Assembly: GCA_905221605.1 (NCBI GenBank)
Contig: CAJNDS010002734.1
Span: 62,001 to 126,000 of the forward strand
Reading direction: 5' to 3'
From: Symbiodinium natans
Lineage: Eukaryota > Sar > Dinophyceae > Suessiales > Symbiodiniaceae
Length of the DNA: 64,000 nt
In this document: positions 11,624-21,250 of the stretch, piece after piece
How positions within the stretch are numbered: position 1 is the first letter of the stretch
How the letters are laid out: the number at the start of each line of letters is the position of its first letter
The notes under the pieces: generated by a model
What the model was told of the DNA's origin: nothing
What the model saw: the letters and a program-made list of their open reading frames with translations, nothing else
Databases searched by the model: none
Made by a program: the position numbers and the translations under genes

Positions 11624-11770
11624 CCGTGCCATCGCTTCCAAGACAGCCCTTATGTCAGGGACTTTGCCCCATGTACTGGCTTCAGCTGGACTCTCGCATT
11701 TGCGAAGATCCAGTGGCACGGCGGCACAAGAACTCAAGTCGCCTACAGAACAGGCCTACAACAAACAACT
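11624..11770 (-). CDS. Probable exon after the channel CNBD
   Basis: The frame reads VGDLSSCAAVPLDLRKCESP then AEASTWGKVPDIRAVLEAMAR and ends at the GT donor GTAAAAG. Its 5' end coincides with the right end of the family D element at 11,769-11,868, whose TTGTAG would be the acceptor. I infer it continues the channel's C-terminal region, but the phase of the join from 11,949 is unresolved. Confidence 0.45.
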
Positions 11771-11868
11771 CTATACTCCCCTTAGAACCTTAATAAACAA
11801 AATATGTTAATACCCTCTTGGGTTTTATATGAAAAAATAAAAATAATTCCAAAGGGGGATTTATAACT
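11769..11868. mobile_element. Family D inverted-repeat element, probable intron
   Basis: Ends are CTATACTCCCCTTAGA and CCAAAGGGGGATTTATA. A second copy at 59,757-59,857 functions convincingly as an intron. On the minus strand the donor would be GTTATA and the acceptor TTGTAG. Confidence 0.7.
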
Positions 11869-11948
11869 GAGTCTGGCAGTCCCAATGCTTATGGATCATC
11901 AAAGCTGTAGTGCCTCCATGCCTACAGCGATAGCTGAAACGTGCTGGC

Positions 11949-12503
11949 CTGCCTGGCGTGCCCATGCTTTCGCAGCCTTGCTTCTGCAAGAATGCCGCGA
12001 CGGACAGCAACACGCACACAGTAGCGCCGGACGATTTGCCCAAGTCGGGGACAAGTAACGCTGTGCTTCGCAATAACATCCATGAAGTCGTCGCGTGAAA
12101 GGCATAGAACTTCCATGTACGTCAATGCATAGCCATGCACAGGGCGCACCATGGATTTGTCGGATAATACGAAATCTTCGCCCCACACGCTGCCCTTATG
12201 CTCAAGTCTGCTTGACCGCAGCACGAGGCCTTTGGACAAGATGCTCAGCACACGGAGCGTGGTCAGAAACTCCCCTTGTGCATAGGCCACGTTCTTGAGC
12301 TGGCGCACGATGTCCGCGATGCACGCGCGGTACGGCGCCACGGAGATTCCTTGGCCTTGGAGCTCCTCGATCTTCCGGACAAAGCGGTTGAAAAAGGTCA
12401 CGCGCTCCAACCAGGGGAAGTTCACCACCGTAGCGACCTCCGCCTTCAACTGAGGGCTCATGGCATCGAGCAGCGATTGCTGGGTGAGGTGCCTCGCCTG
12501 ATC
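11949..12503 (-). CDS. K+ channel exon: C-linker end and cyclic-nucleotide-binding domain
   Basis: A 185-codon exon in phase 0 starts after CATGAACTAG with [20 protein letters not shown] followed by LKAEVA is the usual start of the C-linker/CNBD in this family. The beta-roll follows ([33 protein letters not shown]), then the C-helix region ending LRKHGHARQ. The phosphate-binding cassette GE-x(n)-R-x-A is only partly seen: GEDF is present but a clear Arg-x-Ala is not, so cyclic nucleotide binding may be lost, as in EAG/KCNH channels. The exon ends at a GC donor; the frame stays open to a stop at 11,922 if not spliced. Confidence 0.88.
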
Positions 12504-14712
12504 CTAGTTCATGGTTGGGAGAAGATCAAAAATTTAAATTTATATATTCCTTAATTGGGTTTAAGTACCCTTAAAAAAGGTAAGATGGTACCCAACTATA
12601 TGACAAAGGATCTCGGTTGTGCAGGAAGAACTCCCGCACCCGCGCCTTCAGCTGGTGTGGAAGATGCTCCTCTTCCATCATCATGTTCAGGTGGTGCATT
12701 CCTTTTCTTTGTGGCACACCCATTTTTTTTTTTTTTTTTTGGGGGGGGGGGGGGGGGCGACTCTTTAAAACCCGACAGAAGAACGGACTGGTGGAAGATG
12801 AAGCTGTCTAGAAGGCATTCATTGGGTTCTAGTGGAGCTACCGGACTCGAGAGCTCCAAAGGGTTTCGGGTTTAGGGCAAGAGAGGACCGAGGCTCTCTG
12901 GCGGAATTCTTGACTCTCAGCATTGATGTCCGCCACAATTGTGCAGACCTGGCCGATGACGTAGGCCCAACAAAGTCCCGAGAGCCTTCGCGGCGCAAAG
13001 TGTAGGCTGCTCTGCAAAAAGGGCCCCCCCCTCGTTTAGAACAGCCGCCAACGACTCAAGTGTATCCTACAGATCGCGCGTATGACATTGGAGGGGTTTC
13101 CGCATGGCAATGTGCAGCCCGTGCAGGACTTCTCCGACAATGCCTTCCCCTACCGATGACTGCAACTGGGGCCTTTCCTGCATGTCCAACCGCCTCAACC
13201 CCTCTAAACCCTAAACCCTTTTTGCAACCGGGCTGGGGGACCAGCCAGTACTGAAACCCTAAACCCTAAACCCTAAACCCGAAACCCTAAACCCTTTTAC
13301 AGCAGGCCTCGGTTCACAGCAGCCCGGTTCCAGCATCACGCTCACTAGCGAGCATAACCCTAAACCCTAAACCCTAAACCCTAAACTCTACACTCTCTAA
13401 ACTCAGATCAGGAACATAACCATCATGGTGCACACAATGCGCTCCAAGATGTTCTGGGGGCCGAGATCGCCATACCCAACTGATGTCATGGTGTAGCCTC
13501 AGGGCCAGCCCCTTAACATGATCTCTTTGGGGTTTAGGGTTTAGGAGTTTAGGGTTTAGGGTTTAGGGTTTAGGGCCTGAGGACTACGATTAGAATGACT
13601 AGATATATCGGTCTCTCTCCACTCCTTCTCTTTTTCTTCTTCTCCCACTTTCTCCCTCCCTTCTCCTACATGTCGCAGTGAATTTCTACATACCCCGCCA
13701 TGCTCAGCGACAGTGCGCAAAGCGCGCTGTTGCAACTAGGACGGCGTGGGAGTCACGCAGAATTTTGGGATTCGCTTCCGGACGCGAGATCTGGGAAGCA
13801 CACGCAGACTTCGGGAGGATGCTGGAGTATGGAGTTGCAATTTCTCCCATGCATATTACCGTGGAGTAGATGCCAAAATTTGCCGAGGCACTGCAGAAAT
13901 AGAAGGCTGCAATGTAGGTGCGTAGCGAGCTGTTTTCTTCGAATCCTGTCACAGCAAGCTGCCGGCATGCCAACTCTTTACGCATTCTCAGTCGGTTTAG
14001 GGTTAGGGGTTTAGGGGGTTTAGGATTTAGGGTTTATGGTTTAGGGTGTGTTACACTGCCAGGTTCCAGGAGTTCGGCACTCTAGCCACTCTAGTCACTG
14101 AGTCAGACTCAGCTTGTGTCGGTCAATTAAATACACAAGGCAAGTGGCCAAATCGTTGATCCACTTCTGCGATGTCGTCGATCCAGCGAGGAAATTCCTG
14201 GCGCACGATGTCAAGCGTGTGCTGTAGAGCAGGCCGTTGCCACGCTTGGAGGTTCATTGGGTACTCATAAGTAGGGTTAGAAGTAGGGGAACTATGGTTG
14301 TAACCTTATTTAGGGTACTTAGACGCCCACTCAGAAGTACCCATGAACCTTCACGCATGCAGGAAGGCAATCCCTAAACCGTAACCCTAAACCCTGAACC
14401 CTAAACCCTGAACGCCTCGTCGACGACCTGTAGCGTCATAGCCCAAACGCATGCCAACCAATGGCAGATCATCGCCAAAACGCCGAGAAAGCGTACCAGC
14501 GCAAGCTGCTGTTGGTACGGGATGGAGTATGGGATCTCGATTTTGTGAAGTATCCTGCCCAGTTTCTTGTGTGGTCTGTGCCTTATGTTGAGACCTGGTA
14601 ACCTATCATAAATATTATATATATATATATACATATGCATGCATACATATATGTAAAAAAACAAATACGTATATCTATATCTATATATTTTTATGCATAT
14701 ATGTAAAGCAAA

Positions 14713-14744
<32 letters not shown>

Positions 14745-17700
14745 GCCCAAACCCGCCCCGAAACAACAGTCACCGGACATGACTTGTTGTCCCAGGAAAA
14801 CTAGCTTTACGGGGGTAAAAGGAGGGACCCCCAGAAGCCTAATCTTATTCCCCTAAAATAACCCCTACATATACCTTATATAGTCCCTACATACCTATGT
14901 AGCCTCTAAATACCCCCTAAACAACCCCTAAGGTCCCTTAGAAGGGTCCCTCCTTTAGTCCCTTAGTTTAGGGTTTAGGGTTTAGGGTTTAGGGTTTAGG
15001 GTTTAGGGTTTAGGGTTTAGGGTTTAGGGTTTAGGGTTTAGGGTTCAGGGTTCAGGGGGTTTATGGTTGATTATGCCTCTTGACAGCTAGAAACCAGCTC
15101 GTGACTTCTCGGACCCTGCAACCATTGCGCTCCATTGCAGCTCTTCGCTTCGGCCCGGAAATTGCTCAAAAGCAAAATAAACCCTAAACCCTTAAACCGT
15201 TTTGTAGCAGGCCCCTAAACCCTAAACCCTAAACCCTAAACCCTAAACCCTAAACCCTAAACCCTAAACCCTAAACCCTAAACCCTAAACCCTAAACCCT
15301 AAACCCTAAACCCTAAACCTAAACCCACCTCGACGGCTTCGCCAGGCGCAGCATCTTCAGCATCCACAGGACGCGAATCAAGCGCGTGATGCCAGCCGAT
15401 GCGGAGTATTCTGCTTGAAGGACACCTATCAGACCAAACTCCCGAATATTTCTTAATATTCTTGATATTCATATCCTCAATATCATTAGCCAATTATTCG
15501 TTTTTATCAAAAGTATCAGTATTAGTAGTCTTACTCAAACGATTAATTTTAAAATATGACGAATATGCTTAATGTGACTAGGCTATTCATATTATCAACA
15601 TGATGAAGACTACAAATATCGCTAGTATTATCGATATTGATTTTATCAAGGAGGTTTGTAAAAACGACTTTGAACTTTTTTCGACTTTGAGTTTCTGGTT
15701 GGGGGTAGGGTTGAAATGTTCAGAGGTTGTTCTCGTGGAGCCTGGGGTCTAGAAGCTTATAAGGCTGTGGGTTTACGGGCTTGGAGATGCATTGTTGATG
15801 ATGGTGATGATGGTGATGATGTAGGGCGGGTAGAAGGGCTTCAAAGAAACAGGTGCTTGGGGGTTTACGTGTTTCAGGGCGTCGAGTTTCGGATCCAAAG
15901 CTTGGGTTTGGGCTGCCGGGTTTAGCTGGTTGCGGTGGGGGGTAGGGGGTGGGGGGTGGGGGGTTGCGCGGCTGCCGGCTGCCGCCGCGGACCAAAGCCT
16001 TGCGTGGCAAGGCGGGGGCCTTCGGGTTTGCGGTTGGCCTTTAGATTTTTCCAGCGAGACCTTGCTGGTCTTGGCTGCCTTCCTTGCAACGGCCCAATCC
16101 CGCGACCCGGACATGGCGGCAGGTCACAGCCACAGCTTGAGCAGACAGAGGGCTGATGAGCATACCGCAGTACAGGAAGGCTGGACTTGTATCCGGCCCT
16201 GCGGAAGAGAAAGACCAAAACCCACAGCAAGGCACGACTGTCATGTGCAAAGCCAGAGTTTTTCAAATTTATCACCGGCCCCCTGGCCCTCAGTCAATCT
16301 GACAACTTTTCTCATCCACGGGGTCGGATACAAATCCGGCCATACGGCCCCTCATGAGTCGGTGGTTTGTGTTTACTCCACGGGGCCGGATATAAATCCG
16401 GCCCCTTTGCCCTCAATCGGACGACTTTCGTCATCCACGGGGTCGGATACAAATCCGGGCATCCGGTCCGGCCCTGCGAGGAATCTGAGAACTCTTGGCA
16501 TCCACGGGGCCGGATACAAATCCGATCTTCCGGCCTCGTGGATGAGAAAATGCGAAGACAACTTGAAGGTTTGACTGTGCAAGGCCAGTGTGTTTTTTTT
16601 CCTTGGCTAGTACAGTCGGATACAAATCCGACCGTACATGCGCTGGGGCTGTCCGAGGGTTTTTTGGGGGCCCCATGGGCAAATACCTTCGCGTGGCTGA
16701 GCGTTAGTACAGGCGGATACTCATCCCACCGTACATCCCCGGTGAAAAAAAAAACCTGGCTTTGCACATGAAAGTCGTGCCGTCATGTGGTTTTCAGCTT
16801 TTGTCATCCACGGGGCCGGATACAAATCCGACCGTGCATCCCCGGTGTCGTTTAGCTTTTCTCATCCACGGGGCCGGATACAAATCCGACCGCGCGTCCC
16901 CAGTGATACAAAAACTGGCTTTGCACATGACAGTCGTGCCTTCATGTGGTGCTTAGCTTTTCTCATCCACGGGGCCGGATACAAATCCGACCGCACATCC
17001 CCGGTGATAAATTTGAAAAACTCTGGCTTTGCACATGACAGTCGTGCCTTGCTGTGGGTTTTGGTCTTTCTCTTCCGCAGGGCCGGATACAAGTCCAGCC
17101 TTCCTGTACTGCGGTATGCTCATCAGCCCTCTGTCTGCTCAAGCTGTGGCTGTGACCTGCCGCCATGTCCGGGTCGCGGGATTGGGCCGTTGCAAGGAAG
17201 GCAGCCAAGACCAGCAAGGTCTCGCTGGAAAAATCTAAAGGCCAACCGCAAACCCGAAGGCCCCCGCCTTGCCACGCAAGGCTTTGGTCCGCGGCGGCAG
17301 CCGGCAGCCGCGCAACCCCCCACCCCCCACCCCCTACCCCCCACCGCAACCAGCTAAACCCGGCAGCCCAAACCCAAGCTTTGGATCCGAAACTCGACGC
17401 CCTGAAACACGTAAACCCCCAAGCACCTGTTTCTTTGAAGCCCTTCTACCCGCCCTACATCATCACCATCATCACCATCATCAACAATGCATCTCCAAGC
17501 CCGTAAACCCACAGCCTTATAAGCTTCTAGACCCCAGGCTCCACGAGAACAACCTCTGAACATTTCAACCCTACCCCCAACCAGAAACTCAAAGTCGAAA
17601 AAAGTCGTTTTTACAAACCTCCTTGATTTTTTGATTGATATGATGAATATCAATAATATCAATAATATCAATAATATCACTAATATCAATAATATCAATA

Positions 17701-19674
17701 ATATCAATAATATCAATAATACCAATAATATCAATAATATCAATAATATCAATGATATCAATACTATTATTGATATTATTGAAATTATTATTCGTATTAT
17801 AATTTTTATTCATATTATAAATATTATTAATATTATTAATGTTATTAATATTATTAATATTATTAGTATTATTAATATTCTTCATATGATCAATATGATA
17901 GATATTTCTAATAGTTTGTAATAATACCAATATTCATTACTAGTTTAATATTTTTACCATCTGAATTTAATATTCATTATATTGCTAGTATTAATAATAA
18001 TATTTTTATTATACTATCATCTACAATGGGTAGAATAAATATTATTAACATTATTAGCATCATTCATATGATGAGTATTATGAATATTACCACTGTTTTT
18101 CAACATTCTTGATCTTCTTAACATTCTTAACATTGTGAACATATATTCGAACTATCAATAGCAGTCACAAATTACTATGATCACGTAACATAATGCTATT
18201 GATGATCTGCTACGATGTTTATATCATGCTATCATAGGTGCTGATGGATCTTTAAAGTGGTTGGCCGGGCCGCCCTTTTTCGGAAACAACCCTTAAACCC
18301 TTAAACCCTTCAACCCTTCAAGCCTTCAACCCTTAAACCCTTAAACCCTTAAACCCTTAAGCCCTTAAGCCCTTAAGCCCTTAAACCCAGAAACCCAGAA
18401 ACCCTTAAACCCTTAAACCCCTAAACCCTGAAACCCTTAAACCCCTAAACCCTAAACCCTAAACCCTAAACCCTAAACCCTAAACCCTAAACCCTAAACC
18501 CTAAACTTTGGTAGCTTTAGCCGTGTTTTAACAAGGAAGCCGCTGCATCCCTCCCCGCCCGTGCCAGGGTTGTGGAGAATGCCAATACATGGGGGGGGGT
18601 TTAGGGTTTAGGGTTTAGGGTTTAGGGTTTAGGGTTTAGGGTTTATGCATGCGGTCTTGCGGACTGGGGTTTAGGGTTTAGTGTTTAGGGTTCAGGGTTT
18701 GGCGGCAAACCTTTTGTTCTTTGGTTTTATGGGGTTCAGGCTGCATTTTGCATCAGTTGCGCCAAGTGCCTAGGGGCCTGGAAACAGGAGGTGGAAGGCA
18801 AGATGAGAAGAATGCCCAAGGAAATGGCCCACGGGCCCACATGCTGCAAATGCAAAGGTTTGTGCTTTGCTGCCCGAAACCCTAAACCCTAAACCCTACA
18901 CCCTTTTCCCTCAACCCTAAACCCTAAACCTACAACCTCCCCATGGTGGCCCCCATGGCCGGGGCCTATCAAGTCCCAGGGTATGACGGCAAGGGCGTCA
19001 ATGAGGAACCAGTGCTTCAAGTAGTGAAGGCCCACTTTGCTCAGTCGCACTTCACGGCGCAGGCCGCGGTAAGTAGACACGGAGATCATGACGAAGAACC
19101 TAGGAAATGAGCCCTAAAAGGGTTTAGGGTCCATAGACCCTAGTAGGAGTTATAGTCGTATAGGGCATATGACCCCAACTTTAGGGTTCATTATATACCT
19201 TACTAGGAGTTATAGTAGTATAGGGCATGTGACCCCCAACTTTTTGGTTCATTTGGCCCCCCCAAGGAACTGGAGGATTAAGTCCATCAAGAAGATGGCG
19301 TCCACAGCGAGGCTGACCAAGAGCATCAGGTCCAAGGTGATGGGGAAAAGGCCAATTTGCAGCGGGGTCACGATGGCAACGTAGGCCAAAGCAAATCCTA
19401 CCACGACCTGCCAGCCAGAGGCATACCTTACTTGTCCCAGCATCCTTGGGGGAATTCAAGGTTAACCTTTGGGATTCTAAGGGGTAAAGGTCATCTACTC
19501 TACTACTAAGATACCATGCGCTCTCCGGGTCGATCATGTACCAGGGCTTGTTGAGGTGATGGGACCTCTTGCTGACTTCTCGCCAGCGCTCATCGAGTGA
19601 TCCCGAAAACGAAGTCCTAGGCCCGCCCGGAAAGTCGAGCTGGGGTTGGTCTTTTGGGTCCTGGCATGTCGCAG
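11949..19674 (-). CDS. Voltage-gated potassium channel with cyclic-nucleotide-binding domain (EAG/HCN/CNG-like), core exons
   Basis: Ten exons on the minus strand encode the full membrane core of a six-transmembrane channel: S1-S2, S3, the charged S4, S5, pore helix, the filter [13 protein letters not shown]6, C-linker and a CNBD. The GYGD filter predicts K+ selectivity. S4 with its regularly spaced Arg/Lys predicts voltage sensing. The CNBD places it in the EAG/HCN/CNG superfamily, active in a membrane as a tetramer. All nine internal junctions agree in phase; five use GT donors, one GC and three GA (GATCTG, GAGCCT, GATCCT). GA donors are known in dinoflagellates. Further exons lie upstream (to 21,589 and probably 23.0 kb) and probably downstream. 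Family membership is strong; subtype, ligand and gating direction cannot be told from this. Confidence 0.9.
12613..12701 (-). CDS. K+ channel exon: C-linker
   Basis: Twenty-nine codons, [20 protein letters not shown] then VREFFLHNR, match the C-linker pattern of the family (LP..L+..VR.FF). Phase 2-base start joins the single base left by the previous exon to give Arg. The donor is GATCCT, a GA-type site. Confidence 0.85.
12720..12758. repeat. T-run/G-run junction in a channel intron
   Basis: About 20 T followed by about 18 G. It lies in the GA-AG intron between the S6 and C-linker exons, close to its acceptor, and on the minus strand reads as C-run then A-run. Confidence 0.9.
12897..12985 (-). 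CDS. K+ channel exon: S6 C-terminal half
   Basis: [20 protein letters not shown] then NAESQEFRQ, the end of S6 and start of the C-linker (compare the usual G.xxAxxxGxxxxIxxxMN pattern). Acceptor GCGAAG; one base of the exon completes the Leu codon from the previous exon. Donor GAGCCT. Confidence 0.88.
13410..13497 (-). CDS. K+ channel exon: selectivity filter and start of S6
   Basis: [15 protein letters not shown] followed by [17 protein letters not shown] is the K+ filter signature. The preceding exon supplies the pore helix so that [15 protein letters not shown] is contiguous, the exact spacing expected in this family. Acceptor CCTGAG, donor GATCTG (GA type). Using the GA donor is the only choice that keeps the next exon in frame. 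Confidence 0.93.
13892..13958 (-). CDS. K+ channel exon: pore helix
   Basis: Twenty-two codons [20 protein letters not shown] plus FC, then one base. Acceptor GCCGGCAG and donor GTGCCT. The sequence corresponds to the turret and pore helix that precede the filter. Confidence 0.85.
14245..14355. mobile_element. Family A element in a channel intron
   Basis: GCTTGGAGGTTCATTGGGTA at the left and TACCCATGAACCTTCACGC at the right. It lies inside the 13,959-14,406 intron. Confidence 0.8.
14407..14581 (-). CDS. K+ channel exon: S4-S5 linker and S5
   Basis: Fifty-eight codons: [19 protein letters not shown], then [20 protein letters not shown] and [16 protein letters not shown]. The hydrophobic stretch with HWLACVW matches S5 of this superfamily. 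Acceptor ACATAAG, donor GTTTAGG taken from a telomere-type array directly behind the exon. Confidence 0.88.
14617..14745. repeat. AT microsatellite in a channel intron
   Basis: Alternating TATA/TATG tracts in the intron between the S4 and S5 exons. Confidence 0.85.
14818..14957. mobile_element. Inverted-repeat element, family J, in a channel intron
   Basis: TAAAAGGAGGGACCC at the left and GGGTCCCTCCTTTAG at the right form inverted ends of about 13 bases; the interior contains TACATATACCTTATATAG. Followed at once by a TTTAGGG array. Confidence 0.75.
14968..15330. repeat. Facing telomere-type arrays in a channel intron
   Basis: About 12 TTTAGGG units (14,968-15,061) and about 20 CCCTAAA units (15,210-15,325) face each other. 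The second array begins exactly at the splice donor of the S4 exon. Confidence 0.95.
15329..15410 (-). CDS. K+ channel exon: voltage sensor S4
   Basis: [20 protein letters not shown] then RLAKPSR. Charged residues recur at third positions (R-L-I-R-V-L-x-M-L-K-M-L-R), the S4 signature. Acceptor CAAGCAG. Two bases join the last base of the S3 exon to make Glu, giving PWDLIEYSAS across a 3.55-kb intron. Confidence 0.9.
15645..16278. repeat. Left arm of large inverted repeat
   Basis: Pairs base for base with 17,001-17,626 on the opposite strand; the coordinate sum is constant at 33,279 over at least 570 bases, so there are no indels until near the outer ends. The arms contain GGTGGGGGG-rich sequence and a GATGGTGAT repeat. 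Confidence 0.95.
16300..17000. repeat. Spacer of inverted repeat: dispersed copies of a GGGCCGGATACAAATCCG motif
   Basis: The motif CCACGGGGCCGGATACAAAT or a close variant appears about nine times at uneven spacing, often followed by CCGACCG and CATCCCCGGTG. Both strands stay open, giving repeated GAGYKSD on plus and RICIRPRG on minus; these are products of the repeat. Confidence 0.9.
17001..17626. repeat. Right arm of large inverted repeat
   Basis: Reverse complement of the left arm, nearly identical, which implies recent origin or gene conversion. An 8-base difference near the outer end (15,672 region) is the first indel. Confidence 0.95.
17638..17910. repeat. 9-base tandem repeat AATATCAAT and degenerate ATT-rich tract
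   Basis: About fourteen units of AATATCAAT followed by TATTAATAT-type repeats. Begins at the outer edge of the right inverted-repeat arm. Confidence 0.9.
18288..18510. repeat. CCCTTAAA/CCCTAAA array
   Basis: An octamer variant (CCCTTAAA) block changes to the heptamer CCCTAAA block, showing two expansion events. Confidence 0.95.
18966..19099 (-). CDS. K+ channel exon: end of S2 to S3
   Basis: Forty-four codons: [20 protein letters not shown], then [20 protein letters not shown] and [18 protein letters not shown] is the S3 signature. Acceptor TTTCCTAG. The first base completes the Gln of the previous exon, giving DLILQ-FFVMISV. Confidence 0.9.
19271..19430 (-). CDS. K+ channel exon: S1-S2
   Basis: [20 protein letters not shown] then [20 protein letters not shown] and [13 protein letters not shown]1 ([15 protein letters not shown]) and S2 ([13 protein letters not shown]) are both clear. 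Acceptor GGACAAG, donor GTTCCT. Confidence 0.9.
19507..19674 (-). CDS. K+ channel exon: cytoplasmic segment before S1
   Basis: [20 protein letters not shown] then [20 protein letters not shown] and [15 protein letters not shown]. The run [21 protein letters not shown] is the conserved lead-in to S1 in EAG/CNG-type channels. Donor GTAGTA; acceptor at the end of a telomere-type intron. Confidence 0.85.
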
Positions 19675-19721
19675 CTTGCACCCGAAACCCTAGCCCTAAA
19701 CCCTAGCCCTAAACCCTAAAC
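19675..19721 (-). other. 47-base intron made of telomere-type repeats
   Basis: On the minus strand this runs GTTTAGGGTTTAGGG through three further degenerate units to GGGTGCAAG. Donor GT and acceptor AG both belong to the repeat tract or its edge. Exons on both sides join in phase (VALQ-A-ATCQ). Confidence 0.6.
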
Positions 19722-19800
19722 CCTGCAAGGCCACGGCCTTTGTGAAGAGTTCGTCCACTCTCGGAGCTGTGACGATGCTTGTCATTCCTTTTGAGTCTCT
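19722..19800 (-). CDS. Probable N-terminal exon of the channel gene
   Basis: Twenty-six codons RDSKGMTSIVTAPRVDELFT plus KAVALQ, phase 0 in and phase 1 out. Acceptor GGACAG, donor GTTTAGGG. Confidence 0.6.
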
Positions 19801-19814
19801 CTGTCCTGCGGGCC

Positions 19815-19857
19815 AGGGGTTTAGGGTTTAGGGTTTAGGGTTTAGGGTTTAGGGTTC
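19815..19857. repeat. TTTAGGG array
   Basis: Six tandem heptamers between two exons of the channel gene. Confidence 0.95.
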
Positions 19858-20029
19858 AGCATCTCAAGTCCAAGCATTTCACTAGTAGAGCTCCTTACTC
19901 CGGTATCGAATATCGACCCACCCACCCAGTGGATCCCATAACATTATGAAAATATTTTACTTTATGTTTTAATCTTAAAATTTTTGGTTCAGTCGGCTGC
20001 CGGGTGGGCCCTAAACCCAAAAGGCAGCC

Positions 20030-20262
20030 CAGAGCAAAGCCTAACCTCAATAAAACCAGCCCCGCGTAGGCCCTAAACCCTAAAGCCAGCCCAGAGTAGG
20101 CCCTAAACCCTAAAGCCAGCCCAGAAGCTAGCCCACACTAGGCCCTAAACCCTAAGCCAGCCCAGAGTAGGCCCTAAACCCTAAAGCCAGTACCGAGTAG
20201 GCCCTAAACCCTAAAGCCTGCCCAGAGTAGGCCCTAAACCCTAAAGCCAGCCCAGAGTAGGC
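20030..20262. repeat. 29-30-base tandem repeat containing CCCTAAACCCTAAAG
   Basis: About seven copies of a compound unit GGCCCTAAACCCTAAAGCC plus AGCCCAGAGTA. A telomere-type dimer has been captured inside a larger tandem unit. Confidence 0.9.
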
Positions 20263-20276
20263 CCCCCGAGCAACCG

Positions 20277-21087
20277 GCAAATTTTGGTGGAAAACCGGGA
20301 AATTTCGGTGGAAAACCGGGAATTTTTAGTGGAAAAACCGGGAATTTTTAGTGGAAAAACCGGGACTTTTTAGTGGAAAACCGGGAATTTTTGGTGGAAA
20401 ACCTGTGTTTTTAGTGGAAAAACCGGGAATTTTTTGGTGGAAAAACCGGGAATTTTAAGTGGAAAACCGGTAATTTTTAGTGGAAAACCGGGAATTTTAA
20501 GTGGAAAACCGGGAATTTTTAGTGGAAAACCGGGAATATTTAGTGGAAAAACCGGGAATTTTTGGTGGAAAAACCGGGAAGTTTTAGTGGAAAAACCGGT
20601 AATTTTTAGTGGAAAAACCGGGAATTTTTAGTGGAAAAACCGGGAGTTTTTGGTGGAAAAACCGGCAAGTTTTAGTGGAAAAACCGGGAATTTAGAGTGG
20701 AAAACCGGGAATTTTTAGTGGAAAACCGGGATTGTGGAAAACCGGGAATTTTTAGTGGAAAACCGGGAATTTTTAGTGGAAAACCGGGAATTTTTAGTGG
20801 AAAACCGGGAATTTTTAGTGGAAAACCGGGAATTTTTAGTGGAAAACCGGGAATATTTAGTGGAAAAACCGGGAATTTTTGGTGGAAAAACCGGGAAGTT
20901 TTAGTGGAAAAACCGGTAATTTTTAGTGGAAAACCGGGAATTTTTGGTGGAAAACCGGGATTTGTGGAAAACCGGGAGTTTTTAGTGGAAAACCGGGAAT
21001 TTTTAGTGGAAAACCGGGAATTTTTAGTGGAAAACCGGGAATTTTTGGTGGAAAACCGGGAATTTTTAGTGGAAAAACCGGGAAGCC
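20277..21087. repeat. 21-22-base minisatellite, about 37 copies
   Basis: Unit GTGGAAAACCGGGAATTTTTA with A/G variants and an optional extra A. Some frames stay open as a 7-residue repeat (SGKPGIF), but the array sits in a channel-gene intron on the opposite strand, so coding is unlikely. Confidence 0.95.
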
Positions 21088-21169
21088 ATTAGCCATTAAA
21101 TATACATATGATAGAGAGTGTTTAGGGTTTAGGGTTTAGGGTTTAGGGTGAACCCCTTCCTTCCAAAAC

Positions 21170-21250
21170 CCTATCTTGGCCTGCCAGCTGGAAGGCAGAC
21201 GAGACATGCCGGACCTGGTCTTGCTGTTCCTGCGCAGGGTGCGCGGGCTT
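21170..21250 (-). CDS. N-terminal exon of the channel gene, Gln-rich
   Basis: Twenty-seven codons KPAHPAQEQQDQVRHVSSAF plus QLAGQDR in phase 0 at both ends. Preceded by the right terminal repeat of family K (acceptor GGGAAAG) and followed by GTTTTGG. Confidence 0.6.

Larger units (their letters stand above)
15411..18965 (-). other. 3.55-kb GC-AG intron of the channel gene with a large inverted repeat
   Basis: By far the longest intron in the channel core. It contains the 15,645-17,626 inverted repeat, a 9-base microsatellite, AT-rich sequence and telomere-type arrays. The donor is GC (GATAG|GCCCCG) and the acceptor CAG. Both exon ends are fixed by phase and by homology, so the boundaries are good if the gene is expressed. 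Confidence 0.75.

Noticed and set aside
15930-17506. Identical predicted proteins on plus and minus strands
   Set aside because: They are the two arms of one large inverted repeat.
17589-17930. Asn/Ile-rich proteins (NINNINN)
   Set aside because: Microsatellite translation.
20434-21092. SGKPGIF and FLVENRE repeat proteins
   Set aside because: Translation of a 21-22-base minisatellite inside an intron of a gene on the other strand.
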